In this document: in pieces, positions 54,960-63,069 of the stretch
How the letters are laid out: the number at the start of each line of letters is the position of its first letter
Numbering within the stretch: position 1 is the stretch's first letter
DNA from: Prodigiosinella aquatilis
GTDB lineage: Bacteria; Pseudomonadota; Gammaproteobacteria; Enterobacterales; Enterobacteriaceae
DNA: 64,000 bases
Reading direction: 5' to 3'
Assembly: GCA_030388725.1 (NCBI GenBank)
Contig: CP128857.1
Span: 2,790,001 to 2,854,000 of the forward strand
The notes under the pieces: generated by a model
The model's database searches: none
The model's input: the letters and a program-made list of their open reading frames with translations, nothing else
Told to the model about the DNA's origin: nothing
Translations under genes and position numbers: made by a program

Positions 54960-55835
54960 TTAGCGGCGCACGCCAGAAGCAGCGGCACGCTCCAGTACCA
55001 TTTGAGCGTGGTTAATTATCGGGGCATCGACCATTTTTCCGTTCAGCGACACGACACCCAGCCCATTGCGAGCGCCCTCTTGCGCAGCTTCAATGACTTG
55101 AGCTGCATAATCCACGTCCTGCTGGGTCGGGGCGTACGCGTTATGCAGCAACTCAATCTGCCGTGGGTTAATCAATGACTTACCGTTAAAGCCCATCTTG
55201 CGGATCTGATCCACTTCGCGAAGAAAGCCGGCCTCGTCGTTAATGTCAGACCAGACAACATCAAATGCATCAATACCGGCTGCCCGGGCGGCGTGAAGTA
55301 CCGCGCAACGTGCGTAGAACAGTTCTGTACCGTCACCCCGCTCTGTTTGCATGTCCATCACATAGTCAAATGCCGCCAGAGCAATACCAATCAAGCGTTT
55401 TGAACTACGCGCAATCGCAACCGCATTAATAACGCCAATCGCTGATTCAATGGCGGCCATCACTTTGGTTGAGCCCGGCTCACGACCACAGTCAGCCTCA
55501 ATACGTTCCAGATGATCTTCCAGCTGGTAAATATCTTCAGGTGTGTCAGTTTTCGGCAGGCGAATCACATCAACACCGGCGCGAACCACCGCTTCCAGAT
55601 CAGGAAGACCAAAAGGCGTATTCAACGGGTTGATGCGCACCACGGTTTCAATCCCCTGATACATCAGGTGTTGAAGCGCATGGAATACCAGCAGACGAGC
55701 GGTGTCCTTTTCACGCAACGACACGGCATCTTCAAGATCGAACATGATAGAGTCCGGGTGATAAATAAATGCAGTGGAAAGCATGGCGGCATTGGCGCCT
55801 GGCAGGAACAACATACTGCGACGGAGTTTTTTCAT
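54960..55835 (-). CDS. citE: Citrate lyase beta subunit CitE (citryl-ACP lyase)
   Basis: CitE cleaves citryl-ACP to acetyl-ACP and oxaloacetate. The family motifs RRSMLFLPGANAAMLSTAF, SIMFDLEDAVSLREKDTAR and KVMAAIESAIGVINAVAIAR are present. The 291 residues are close to E. coli CitE (302). Its start overlaps the citD stop by 4 bases (ATGA). Confidence 0.96.
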   Translation of the reverse strand: MKKLRRSMLFLPGANAAMLSTAFIYHPDSIMFDLEDAVSLREKDTARLLVFHALQHLMYQGIETVVRINPLNTPFGLPDLEAVVRAGVDVIRLPKTDTPEDIYQLEDHLERIEADCGREPGSTKVMAAIESAIGVINAVAIARSSKRLIGIALAAFDYVMDMQTERGDGTELFYARCAVLHAARAAGIDAFDVVWSDINDEAGFLREVDQIRKMGFNGKSLINPRQIELLHNAYAPTQQDVDYAAQVIEAAQEGARNGLGVVSLNGKMVDAPIINHAQMVLERAAASGVRR

Positions 55836-56125
55836 TTCAGTTTTCCCCAGTCGATATCCTGCACATCAACGGCGCGGAGAATGGCACTTTGTAAACGTGC
55901 ACGGATCACACAATCCAGCGCACCTTTGTCGTCAATCATGATCAGACCTTCACGAACATCTATTTTGCGTAGCGTATCTGTCACAACCTGTCGGATCTGT
56001 TCGCCAAATTGCTTGATCACTTCGCTGTTAATAATGATTTCCAGCTCACCGTTTGCGGGAGCGATTTTGACCATCAGGTCGCTGGACTCCATCGTTCCTG
56101 CCAGCGCCTCCTTAACAATCTTCAT
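55832..56125 (-). CDS. citD: Citrate lyase acyl carrier protein CitD
   Basis: CitD carries the phosphoribosyl-dephospho-CoA group. The 97-residue product has the attachment Ser at position 14 within GTMESSD, corresponding to GTLESGD in E. coli, and DDKGALDCVIRARLQSAI near the end. AGGACAGGAAT precedes its ATG. It sits between citC and citE, as in other clusters. Confidence 0.95.
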   Translation of the reverse strand: MKIVKEALAGTMESSDLMVKIAPANGELEIIINSEVIKQFGEQIRQVVTDTLRKIDVREGLIMIDDKGALDCVIRARLQSAILRAVDVQDIDWGKLK

Positions 56126-56140
56126 ATTCCTGTCCTGGTA

Positions 56141-57166
56141 TTAAGCCACTACTATCTTCGCCGCCGCATAGCGAGCGACAAGGTGTGTAAAGGTTGTCTC
56201 CGGGACGATGTCCCGAAGACGAGCAAATTGTTCTGTCTTCAGTAAGCGGCGGACTTCTGAGGCAGAGATAGCCTGTCCGTCCGCTTCAATGCGCGGTAAT
56301 TCCACCACGGTGATATGCCCACGCAGGAGACTGTGCAGCGTCTGGTTGTATTGTCGGGTTATCTTGCAGAAAGGTTCGGAACCTATAAAACGGTGGGTGA
56401 TGCCTAATGCCGGCGCGATATTATCGCGGAAAATCAGGACATCAATCTCACTCCATGCACGCTGAACTTTCCCGGTATCCTTCAGAAAATAGGCAGGAAA
56501 GGTGGCTCGTGAAATCACGTAGTCCGAACCTGGGTGCACGGTTACATTCGGTAGCCCCGAGACGCCGCTCTGCACCATCGCCAGACGATCGGCGAAAGGA
56601 ATAAAAGAGGCATCTTCGCGCACCACAAAAATATGAAGCCAGTCACAGCTACGGGCGGCCTGCTCCACCAGATAGCGATGCCCTTTGGTAAAAGGGTTGG
56701 CGTTCATCACAATCGCGCCGATGTGCGTACCGGGTTGTCTGAATGCGGCCAGGCGCTGACAGTAACGCTGGATCCCCCGTGGCGTGTTTTCCATCAGAAT
56801 GGCGTTTTCACCGCTTTGCGCCACAGGACAGAACCCGCTGTGCTGAAAACGCTCACGATTACAGGGTCGAGTGCAGAGAAACAGATGGAAATGACCGTGG
56901 GACAGCGCCAAATTCTGCACTTCGCTAAGCAAACGCGCGCTGAGATTCTCCCCGCGCAAACTTTTGCTCACCGCAACACACTTGATAACGTTGTCGACAA
57001 GCCCCGCGCAGCCTACCAATTCGCCCTCTCTGCGAGCTTCCACCATCCAGTGAATATCGCAGTCCATATCCAGTCCGCTATCAGCAAGTAACTGACGAAC
57101 AGGCTCCACGCGTTGAGGGTGGCGTTGAAGGTCGGTAACGCTGAAAGTGAGAGTAAGTTCTGTCAT
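56141..57166 (-). CDS. citC: [Citrate lyase] ligase CitC
   Basis: CitC acetylates the lyase prosthetic group using ATP and acetate, activating the enzyme. The N-terminal acetyltransferase-like domain has CVAVSKSLRGENLSARLLSE. The nucleotidyltransferase domain has GAIVMNANPFTKGHRYLVEQ, with the HxGH-like KGHR motif, and ISRATFPAYFLKD. The 341 residues compare with 352 in E. coli. It is the first of the cit genes. Confidence 0.95.
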   Translation of the reverse strand: MTELTLTFSVTDLQRHPQRVEPVRQLLADSGLDMDCDIHWMVEARREGELVGCAGLVDNVIKCVAVSKSLRGENLSARLLSEVQNLALSHGHFHLFLCTRPCNRERFQHSGFCPVAQSGENAILMENTPRGIQRYCQRLAAFRQPGTHIGAIVMNANPFTKGHRYLVEQAARSCDWLHIFVVREDASFIPFADRLAMVQSGVSGLPNVTVHPGSDYVISRATFPAYFLKDTGKVQRAWSEIDVLIFRDNIAPALGITHRFIGSEPFCKITRQYNQTLHSLLRGHITVVELPRIEADGQAISASEVRRLLKTEQFARLRDIVPETTFTHLVARYAAAKIVVA

Positions 57167-57181
57167 ACCACACCGCCCCGG

Positions 57182-58045
57182 TTACAGAGATTCCGCCATT
57201 TCATATTGCGGGGCATCCATGATGATGTTGCTCAGACGTCCGATACGTTCAATTTCAACTTCGATCCTATCTCCTGCATGCATGAAAAGCGGAGGATTGC
57301 GCTTTTTACCCACGCCGCCCGGCGATCCGGTGATGATGACATCGCCAGTGCTCAGAGAGGTAAATGTACTGATGTATTCGATAAGGTTTGCTACCCGATG
57401 GATCATACTGGCCGTCGTATCTTCCTGAACCATTCTTCCATTAAGCCAGGTACGAATAACCAACTGATGGGGATCGGGGATTTCATCCGTGGTGGTTATG
57501 CAGGGCCCGAATGCCCCGGTTTGGGGCCAGTTTTTACCGGCGGTAAACCAGCTGTGCTGCCAGTCCCTCGCAGAACCGTCCATGTAACAGCTATACCCAG
57601 CCACATGAGAAAGTGCGACATCCGCACGAATATGTTCGCCGCCCTTGCCAATAATGACCGCCAGTTCGCCTTCATAGTCAAACTCACTGGAAAGACACGG
57701 CTTCAGCACGGGTGTGTTATGCCCGGTTTGTGAATCAGGGAAACGCACAAACAGCGTAGGTGCCGGATTATGCTGATCGAATTCTTTGCGCTTATCGGCA
57801 TAGTTCATGCCAACGCAAAGAATTTTTCCGGGCTCATCAATGACCGGCAAAAACTGAACGTCGTTTTCGCTTAAATCCACAGGCGACCGGCTATATTGCT
57901 GAGCAATGCTAATAAAACCAGCAGCCAAAAAATCTTTCAGTGTGGGATATATTTTTCCGATACGGCTTTCAAGGTCAATAATTCCTGCATCGGTATAAAT
58001 ACCGTAGCTTTTACGCCCTGCATGAATGTAATTTGCCAGTTTCAT
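57182..58045 (-). CDS. Fumarylacetoacetate-hydrolase-family protein
   Basis: The 287-residue protein has the FAH fold: MNYADKRKEF, then the metal-binding FDYEGELAVIIGKGGEHIR, YSCYMDGSARDWQ and the C-terminal GDVIITGSPGGVGKKRNP. The start MKLANYIHAG at 58045 has AAAGG seven bases upstream; a longer frame of 38 more codons is rejected. Family members include FAHD1-type and Corynebacterium oxaloacetate decarboxylases as well as hydratases and isomerases of aromatic pathways. Between the transporter and citC it could remove oxaloacetate made by citrate lyase. That role is inferred. Confidence 0.85.
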   Translation of the reverse strand: MKLANYIHAGRKSYGIYTDAGIIDLESRIGKIYPTLKDFLAAGFISIAQQYSRSPVDLSENDVQFLPVIDEPGKILCVGMNYADKRKEFDQHNPAPTLFVRFPDSQTGHNTPVLKPCLSSEFDYEGELAVIIGKGGEHIRADVALSHVAGYSCYMDGSARDWQHSWFTAGKNWPQTGAFGPCITTTDEIPDPHQLVIRTWLNGRMVQEDTTASMIHRVANLIEYISTFTSLSTGDVIITGSPGGVGKKRNPPLFMHAGDRIEVEIERIGRLSNIIMDAPQYEMAESL

Positions 58046-58109
58046 ACGAATACCTTTATTTTTCTCGCTGCACATCTGATGCCCGTACAGCGAGTTATGT
58101 AAACAATGC

Positions 58110-59345
58110 CTATTTATTTTCAACTGCAACCAGAGCGGTTTTCGATTTATGGGTTGCATCCAGCCAGGTTGCTACCAAGGCACCAATGGCTAATAAAATA
58201 ACAATTAAAACAGTCATTCCTTTCCAGCCCGTAAAATGGAAAATAAAGCCATTGATAAAACCAACCGTGGCCCCACCCATGTAATAGAAGAACAAATACA
58301 GCGCGACAGCCTGGCCACGAGCATGAGATGCATTTTTACTTACCCAGCTCAGCCCTACGGAATGACAACCAAAAAAACATGCGGTAAAAATGACAGAGCC
58401 AGCAATAAATACATACACATTTGGCATTAACGTTAACAACATTCCGATAGCCATTGTTATCAGTAAGACACGCAATACTTTCATACTGCCGTATTTTGTG
58501 GATAACCGTCCTGCCTGTGGTGCAGTAAAGAAGCTCAAGGCAAAACTAAAGGATAACAATCCAGCATGAACGGGTGAGATATGAAAAGGTTCTCCTTTCA
58601 GGAAAAAGGCAAGATAATTGTACAGAGAAGTAAACACCCCAAAAATAATAAAGCCGATCACAAACACCAGGGCTAAATTCTTATTTTTAAAGTGCACAAT
58701 ACCTTCTTTAATAATTTTCAGCACACTCAGACTCGGTGTCGGTTTGAAGTTTTGCGATGTGGGCAGCAATAGGAAAACCACAACCGAGGCAATAAGTAAA
58801 CAAATACCAAAACCGTAGAAAATTGCATCAAGAGATACATTCCCCATTAATTGGCTTGCCACAATACGGCCTGACATACCGCCGACTGAATTGCCAAACA
58901 CAAAATATCCCGTCACCATACCGGCGATCACAGGAACAACTTCTTCACTAATATAAGCAGTGGCCGCAGCGGCAATCCCACACAATGCCAGACCCGTTGT
59001 CGCCTGAATGAGCACCAGTGCAGTCCAGGAGTGCACCGACGGGCACAGCAATGTCAGCATACCGCCCAAAACTAACGAACCTATAATTAACTGCTTCCTG
59101 CCAAAATAATCTGCCAACGTACCGGTAAAAAGCAGACCTACTGCCATAAATGCCGTTTTGGCTGACAAGATAATACTTACATGTTGTACCGGAACATGGT
59201 AGTTAATAGTTAATTCCGGCATTAACGGTTGAATAAAGAACAAAGAGGCCAGTTCAATTAATCCCGATAATGCCATAGCTATTGTTATACGAATATACTT
59301 AGCGCTCATCACGCTTTCACTTCCAGTTGCATTATTATTAGCCAT
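58110..59345 (-). CDS. MFS transporter, YnfM-like
   Basis: The 411-residue protein has about twelve membrane segments and the MFS loop motif GTLADYFGRKQLI. The overall pattern (FIQPLMPELTINYHVPVQ, SEEVVPVIAGMVTGYFVFGN, FFFYYMGGATVGFINGFIF) resembles the E. coli YnfM branch. AGGACCCT precedes the ATG. It is the only transporter in the island, so it is the likely uptake system for the substrate; family members of this branch are often exporters, so direction is not certain. Confidence 0.85.
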   Translation of the reverse strand: MANNNATGSESVMSAKYIRITIAMALSGLIELASLFFIQPLMPELTINYHVPVQHVSIILSAKTAFMAVGLLFTGTLADYFGRKQLIIGSLVLGGMLTLLCPSVHSWTALVLIQATTGLALCGIAAAATAYISEEVVPVIAGMVTGYFVFGNSVGGMSGRIVASQLMGNVSLDAIFYGFGICLLIASVVVFLLLPTSQNFKPTPSLSVLKIIKEGIVHFKNKNLALVFVIGFIIFGVFTSLYNYLAFFLKGEPFHISPVHAGLLSFSFALSFFTAPQAGRLSTKYGSMKVLRVLLITMAIGMLLTLMPNVYVFIAGSVIFTACFFGCHSVGLSWVSKNASHARGQAVALYLFFYYMGGATVGFINGFIFHFTGWKGMTVLIVILLAIGALVATWLDATHKSKTALVAVENK

Positions 59346-59421
59346 AGGGTCCTCGGCTTCATTATTTCATAGGTAGGGTTTCACATTTTAAAATAGTATT
59401 TGTGTGAATTCGGATAATAAG

Positions 59422-60507
59422 TTAAACCGTTTCAGTTAAGGCTACATCGGGTATACACACATTACCTTCAAACAACTTTCGTGTGGTTCTGATGACAGCG
59501 GCCCGCGTATTTTCTATTTCACTGCCACGAAGCAGAGAAACGGAAATTTTCCCACTGGGATGTTCAATATCAACAATTTCAGTGTTTGCGTGAACAGAGT
59601 TATTATTAGTAATTTTATTTGCTATTGATCCTGGAATAATCGTCGCGGTAGAAATACCAATAGAACCGGTGATAGCCAGCGATTTATGGCAATTATGCGG
59701 CATAAAGTATCTGGCTTTAATCGTCCCACCCGCTGTTGGCGAGCTCAGTAATACCGGTTTAGGGATAACCATACCCGAGACATCGCCAAACCCCATCGCC
59801 AACCCGGCTTTACAACGCAGGTTTTCCAGTTGGGCCATAAAAGCTTTGTCAGCATCCAGCTCGGCCGGTGATTCATTACCTGTCTTATTCAGACTTCGCG
59901 CATCAATCAATACCATCGGCATTGCCATATCGATGCAGGTCACCTCAACGCCATCAATGCTGTCAACAGCATTTCCCGTCGGGAGTAATTTCCCGGTTTT
60001 ACAACCGGCGGAATTTAAAAAAGTCAGGCCGAGTGGTGCGGCCTTACCCGGCACACCATCAATATGGGTATCACCTTCATAACTGACCCGGCCGCCCGGT
60101 GTCTGCACCTGAACATCAATAAAGGTATTGGTATTCACGTTACGCACGCGAACCGTTGTGACCGAATTCTCGGCTGCGATTAACCCTTTTTCAATGGCGA
60201 ACGGTCCGACGGCGCACAGCATATTACCGCAGTTGGGCATCGTATCCACGCGTCGTTCTTTGACCATGACCTGCGCAAATAAATAATCAATATCGGCATC
60301 CGGGCTTGCTGATTTACTGACGATAGCCACTTTACTGGTTTGCGGGCTTCCGCCACCAATACCGTCTATTTCCAGTTCATGCCCGGCCCCCATCAACGCT
60401 AATAAAACCGCATCGCGTGCTTTGATATCGGCAGGTAGATCGCTGGCCAGAATTACAGGGCCTTTTGATGTACCACCACGCATTAATACGCAAGGAATTT
60501 GGAACAT
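59422..60507 (-). CDS. PrpF/GalD-family isomerase (YbhH-like)
   Basis: The 361-residue protein follows E. coli YbhH and Pseudomonas GalD along its length: IPCVLMRGGTSKG, EIDGIGGGSPQTSKVAIVS, VDTMPNCGNMLCAVGPFAIE and NVNTNTFIDVQVQTPGGRV. Lys59 and Cys93 fall in the two motifs that carry the catalytic residues in this family. Known reactions are 4-oxalomesaconate tautomerisation (GalD) and 2-methylaconitate cis-trans isomerisation (PrpF). Beside an aconitase, aconitate isomerisation is the most economical guess. It is the first minus-strand gene facing the LysR regulator. Confidence 0.88.
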   Translation of the reverse strand: MFQIPCVLMRGGTSKGPVILASDLPADIKARDAVLLALMGAGHELEIDGIGGGSPQTSKVAIVSKSASPDADIDYLFAQVMVKERRVDTMPNCGNMLCAVGPFAIEKGLIAAENSVTTVRVRNVNTNTFIDVQVQTPGGRVSYEGDTHIDGVPGKAAPLGLTFLNSAGCKTGKLLPTGNAVDSIDGVEVTCIDMAMPMVLIDARSLNKTGNESPAELDADKAFMAQLENLRCKAGLAMGFGDVSGMVIPKPVLLSSPTAGGTIKARYFMPHNCHKSLAITGSIGISTATIIPGSIANKITNNNSVHANTEIVDIEHPSGKISVSLLRGSEIENTRAAVIRTTRKLFEGNVCIPDVALTETV

Positions 60508-60632
60508 GTTGAGTTTCTCTGCTTAGGTGCTATTCATTGGCAGGCAGTGTTCCACAGAGGAATAGATACTTCTAATGCCAAAAAACCAGCGATTCATGCG
60601 TTTTGCGTATTAATAAATAATCCGCTAAAGTT

Positions 60633-60650
60633 TGTTGTATAACCACAACA
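60633..60650. promoter_or_regulatory. Candidate LysR-type operator
   Basis: TGTTGT and ACAACA form a perfect 6-bp inverted repeat with a 6-base spacer, which also fits the T-N11-A pattern of LysR-type sites. It ends 13 bp before the regulator ATG and lies within the 156-bp gap shared with the divergent isomerase gene. Confidence 0.55.
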
Positions 60651-60663
60651 GGAATAATGAGAA

Positions 60664-61584
60664 ATGCTCCATGAGCTCCAGGGTATTCAAGCCTTTGTAA
60701 AAATTGCAGAAATAGGGTGTTTTACCAGTGCGTCACAAGTTTTACATGTCTCACAACCCGCATTAACAAGAAGAGTCAAAAAGCTGGAGGATAATCTGGG
60801 TACGCCGCTATTTGAGCGGACAACGCGACGAGTAAAACTGACTGCGGTAGGCCGTAGCTTTTTACCTAAGGCTAAGAATTTACTGGATTTTTATGAGTCA
60901 TCCATTTTTGGCATAAAAGAAATGGCGACCCATCAAAGTGGGATGATAACAATTTCTTGCCTGCCGACAGCGGCCTTCTATTTCTTACCTTCGGTAATTA
61001 AAGATTACAACAATCTCTACCCAAATATTCGATTTCGTATCCTTGAGCACGGTGCCAATGATTGTCTTGAGGCCGTACTGAATGGTGATGCTGATTTCGG
61101 TATAAACATGATAAACATCACACATTCAAATATCGACTTCACCCCGCTGGTAAATGAGCCGTTTGTTTTAGCCTGCAGAAATGATCATGAACTGGCAAAA
61201 AAGGAACTCATTAGCTGGGATGAATTGTCTGATGCAAAATTAATTGGGGTACGCAGATCGAGTGGAAACCGATTATTGATCGACAGTGCACTGGAATCGT
61301 TAGAATGGAAGCCGAACTGGTTTTACGAAGTCAGGCATTTATCCACCTCGCTAGGTATGGTTGAAGCGGGTCTGGGCATTGCAGTCGTGCCTAAACTTGC
61401 GATGCCCATGGAAGAACACCACACCCTCGTCAGTCGTCCCCTGGTTGATCCGGTGATAAGAAGAACGCTTGGACTGGTGCTCAAAAGAGGTAATACGATG
61501 AGTACGGCGGCGGAAAAATTCAGGGAAATGCTTCTGCACTTGTGGTCAGAAGAGGAGAAAAATCTTTGGATTGGCGGAGTCTGA
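60664..61584 (+). CDS. LysR-type transcriptional regulator of the tricarboxylate island
   Basis: The 306-residue protein has an N-terminal winged helix-turn-helix (IAEIGCFTSASQVLHVSQPA with LTRRVKKLEDNLGTPLFERT) and a periplasmic-binding-like effector domain. It is divergent from the PrpF-like gene, the standard layout for a LysR activator of that operon. E. coli has an analogous pair, ybhD (LysR) beside ybhH. The inducer is presumably the tricarboxylate substrate; not proven. Confidence 0.9.
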   Translation: MLHELQGIQAFVKIAEIGCFTSASQVLHVSQPALTRRVKKLEDNLGTPLFERTTRRVKLTAVGRSFLPKAKNLLDFYESSIFGIKEMATHQSGMITISCLPTAAFYFLPSVIKDYNNLYPNIRFRILEHGANDCLEAVLNGDADFGINMINITHSNIDFTPLVNEPFVLACRNDHELAKKELISWDELSDAKLIGVRRSSGNRLLIDSALESLEWKPNWFYEVRHLSTSLGMVEAGLGIAVVPKLAMPMEEHHTLVSRPLVDPVIRRTLGLVLKRGNTMSTAAEKFREMLLHLWSEEEKNLWIGGV

Positions 61585-62276
61585 AGCGTACCGTGAGAAG
61601 AGCGGGGCGAGCAGACCCCGCAAGAGCGAACACGCGGTGCAATGAGTCAATACTGAATCCGCAGTTGCTGGCAGGACAGCCCATAGCAATCAACAAGAAG
61701 CCACGGAAACTGCATCGCCCAAATGCCGTAATGAAGCGCTGAAACTGGCTGATTCAGATATGAAAGTTTGAATAACCTCCCTCCGGAGATATACCGTAAA
61801 CAGTTAGAAAACGCTAATCAGTGTCTGTCTCAGATAACGGGGAGTCGACATATCTCTTAGCATAGCTAGCACAGAGTGAGGTTGGTATCCAGAAAAATAG
61901 CGCATTTATCCCCAGAAATCATTTTTCTCAACTTAACTGTTATTACCGGTGCTACTAATTTATGCAACCGGTTGTCAACCTTGAACAAGGTGCTTGATTT
62001 TAGATAATCAATTGATTTTTAATATCTTTATAAAAAAGCAGAGAATAACGACAACCGGAGCAAGAGCCGCGCCAGCTCTTGGTTGGCATGGCTTTTCTAA
62101 TCCTAATACACACAGTTATCCACAGAAATAGTGGATAACTCCCACAAGTGCGCATCCTTCCTACACTAGCGCCATAACAGGCGCTTCTTACTGGTCCGAC
62201 AATATGGATTTTTTGAATAAAATTCTGGTTACGCAACTGTTACCTATTATATGCAAAAGTGATAATCACCTCTGAC
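61585..62276. other. Gap of about 0.7 kb between the regulator and the bio operon
   Basis: No gene with a credible start or domain was found. A G/C hairpin (GCGGGG with CCCCGC at 61602-61621) lies soon after the regulator stop but lacks a U tract. An inverted pair of DnaA-box-like sequences is listed separately. The stretch may mark the edge of the inserted island. Confidence 0.4.
62116..62138. repeat. Palindrome made of two DnaA-box-like sequences
   Basis: TTATCCAC and GTGGATAA form a perfect 8-bp inverted repeat with a 7-base spacer. The left copy extends to the exact DnaA box TTATCCACA. No AT-rich unwinding region or replication gene is nearby, so it is not proposed as an origin. Confidence 0.6.
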
Positions 62277-62301
62277 AAAAAAGAAGCCATTTTGCTGCTT
62301 C
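62277..62301 (-). terminator. Intrinsic terminator of the bio operon
   Basis: On the minus strand GAAGC, a 9-base loop, GCTTC and then six T form a short intrinsic terminator. It lies about 90 bp beyond the bioD stop. Confidence 0.7.
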
Positions 62302-62388
62302 AAATGGATAAGACCACATTTTCAAGATGATTCTGTCTATCAATATTGTCAGTCAGAAGCAAAAGCAGTCACTTAGGGAAACGCATTA

Positions 62389-63069
62389 TCAGACAGACAG
62401 TAAAGCTATATTTAAGTAATGACCGAGCTCCTGCTGTGAGGGATACGGTAAATGCGGTATCTCCCCCAACATCGGTGCAGGCAAACATTGTTGTAGTGTT
62501 GTCAGATACTCGGTGTGATACTGCCCTGGTGGTGCCACCACATTGGCAATCCAACCACTGAACGTGAGTCCGACCTGTTGAATGGCACGGGCCGTCAGCA
62601 TGGCGTGGTTGATACAACCCAGTTTGACCCCCACAACCAGAATCACCGGCAGTTGTTCCTGATACACCCAATCAGCAAAAGTCTGTTGCTCGGATAACGG
62701 TGTAAACCAGCCACCAGCCCCTTCAACGACTATCCAGTCCGCCTGTGTGGATAACCTTTGCAGCCCGTGGCTTAAGCTATCAAACACAATCGGCCGCTGC
62801 TCCATGACACTGACAATATGCGGTGACGTTGGCGCGATAAACGCCAACGGATTGACCGCTTCATAGCTCAATTCCACACTGCTATTTGCCTGCAACAATA
62901 ATGCGTCACTGTTCCGCCATCCTTGCGGCGTCATCTCACAGCCCGAGGCCACAGGCTTATAGCCCGCAGTGCGGTATCCGGCCCGATGGGCCGCCTGTAA
63001 CAGTGCGCTACTGGCGATGGTCTTACCGATGTCCGTATCTGTTCCGGTAACAAACCAGCGTTTAATCAC
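62389..63069 (-). CDS. bioD: Dethiobiotin synthetase BioD
   Basis: BioD converts 7,8-diaminopelargonate, CO2 and ATP to dethiobiotin. The N-terminal nucleotide loop is FVTGTDTDIGKT, followed by YKPVASGCEMTPQGWRNSDA and VEGAGGWFTPLS. The start is GTG (63069) inside the bioC end, with GGAG nine bases upstream. The 226 residues match E. coli (225). It is the last gene of bioBFCD. Confidence 0.97.
   Translation of the reverse strand: MIKRWFVTGTDTDIGKTIASSALLQAAHRAGYRTAGYKPVASGCEMTPQGWRNSDALLLQANSSVELSYEAVNPLAFIAPTSPHIVSVMEQRPIVFDSLSHGLQRLSTQADWIVVEGAGGWFTPLSEQQTFADWVYQEQLPVILVVGVKLGCINHAMLTARAIQQVGLTFSGWIANVVAPPGQYHTEYLTTLQQCLPAPMLGEIPHLPYPSQQELGHYLNIALLSV

Noticed and set aside
61542..61742. 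Short plus-strand open frame after the LysR gene
   Set aside because: It overlaps the regulator end, is Arg/Lys-rich and lacks a ribosome site.
62116..62138. Replication origin suggested by DnaA boxes
   Set aside because: Only one inverted pair, with no AT-rich unwinding repeats and no replication genes nearby.
62000..62236. Short minus-strand open frame in the gap before the bio operon
   Set aside because: No credible start or domain, and it includes the DnaA-box palindrome; treated as intergenic.
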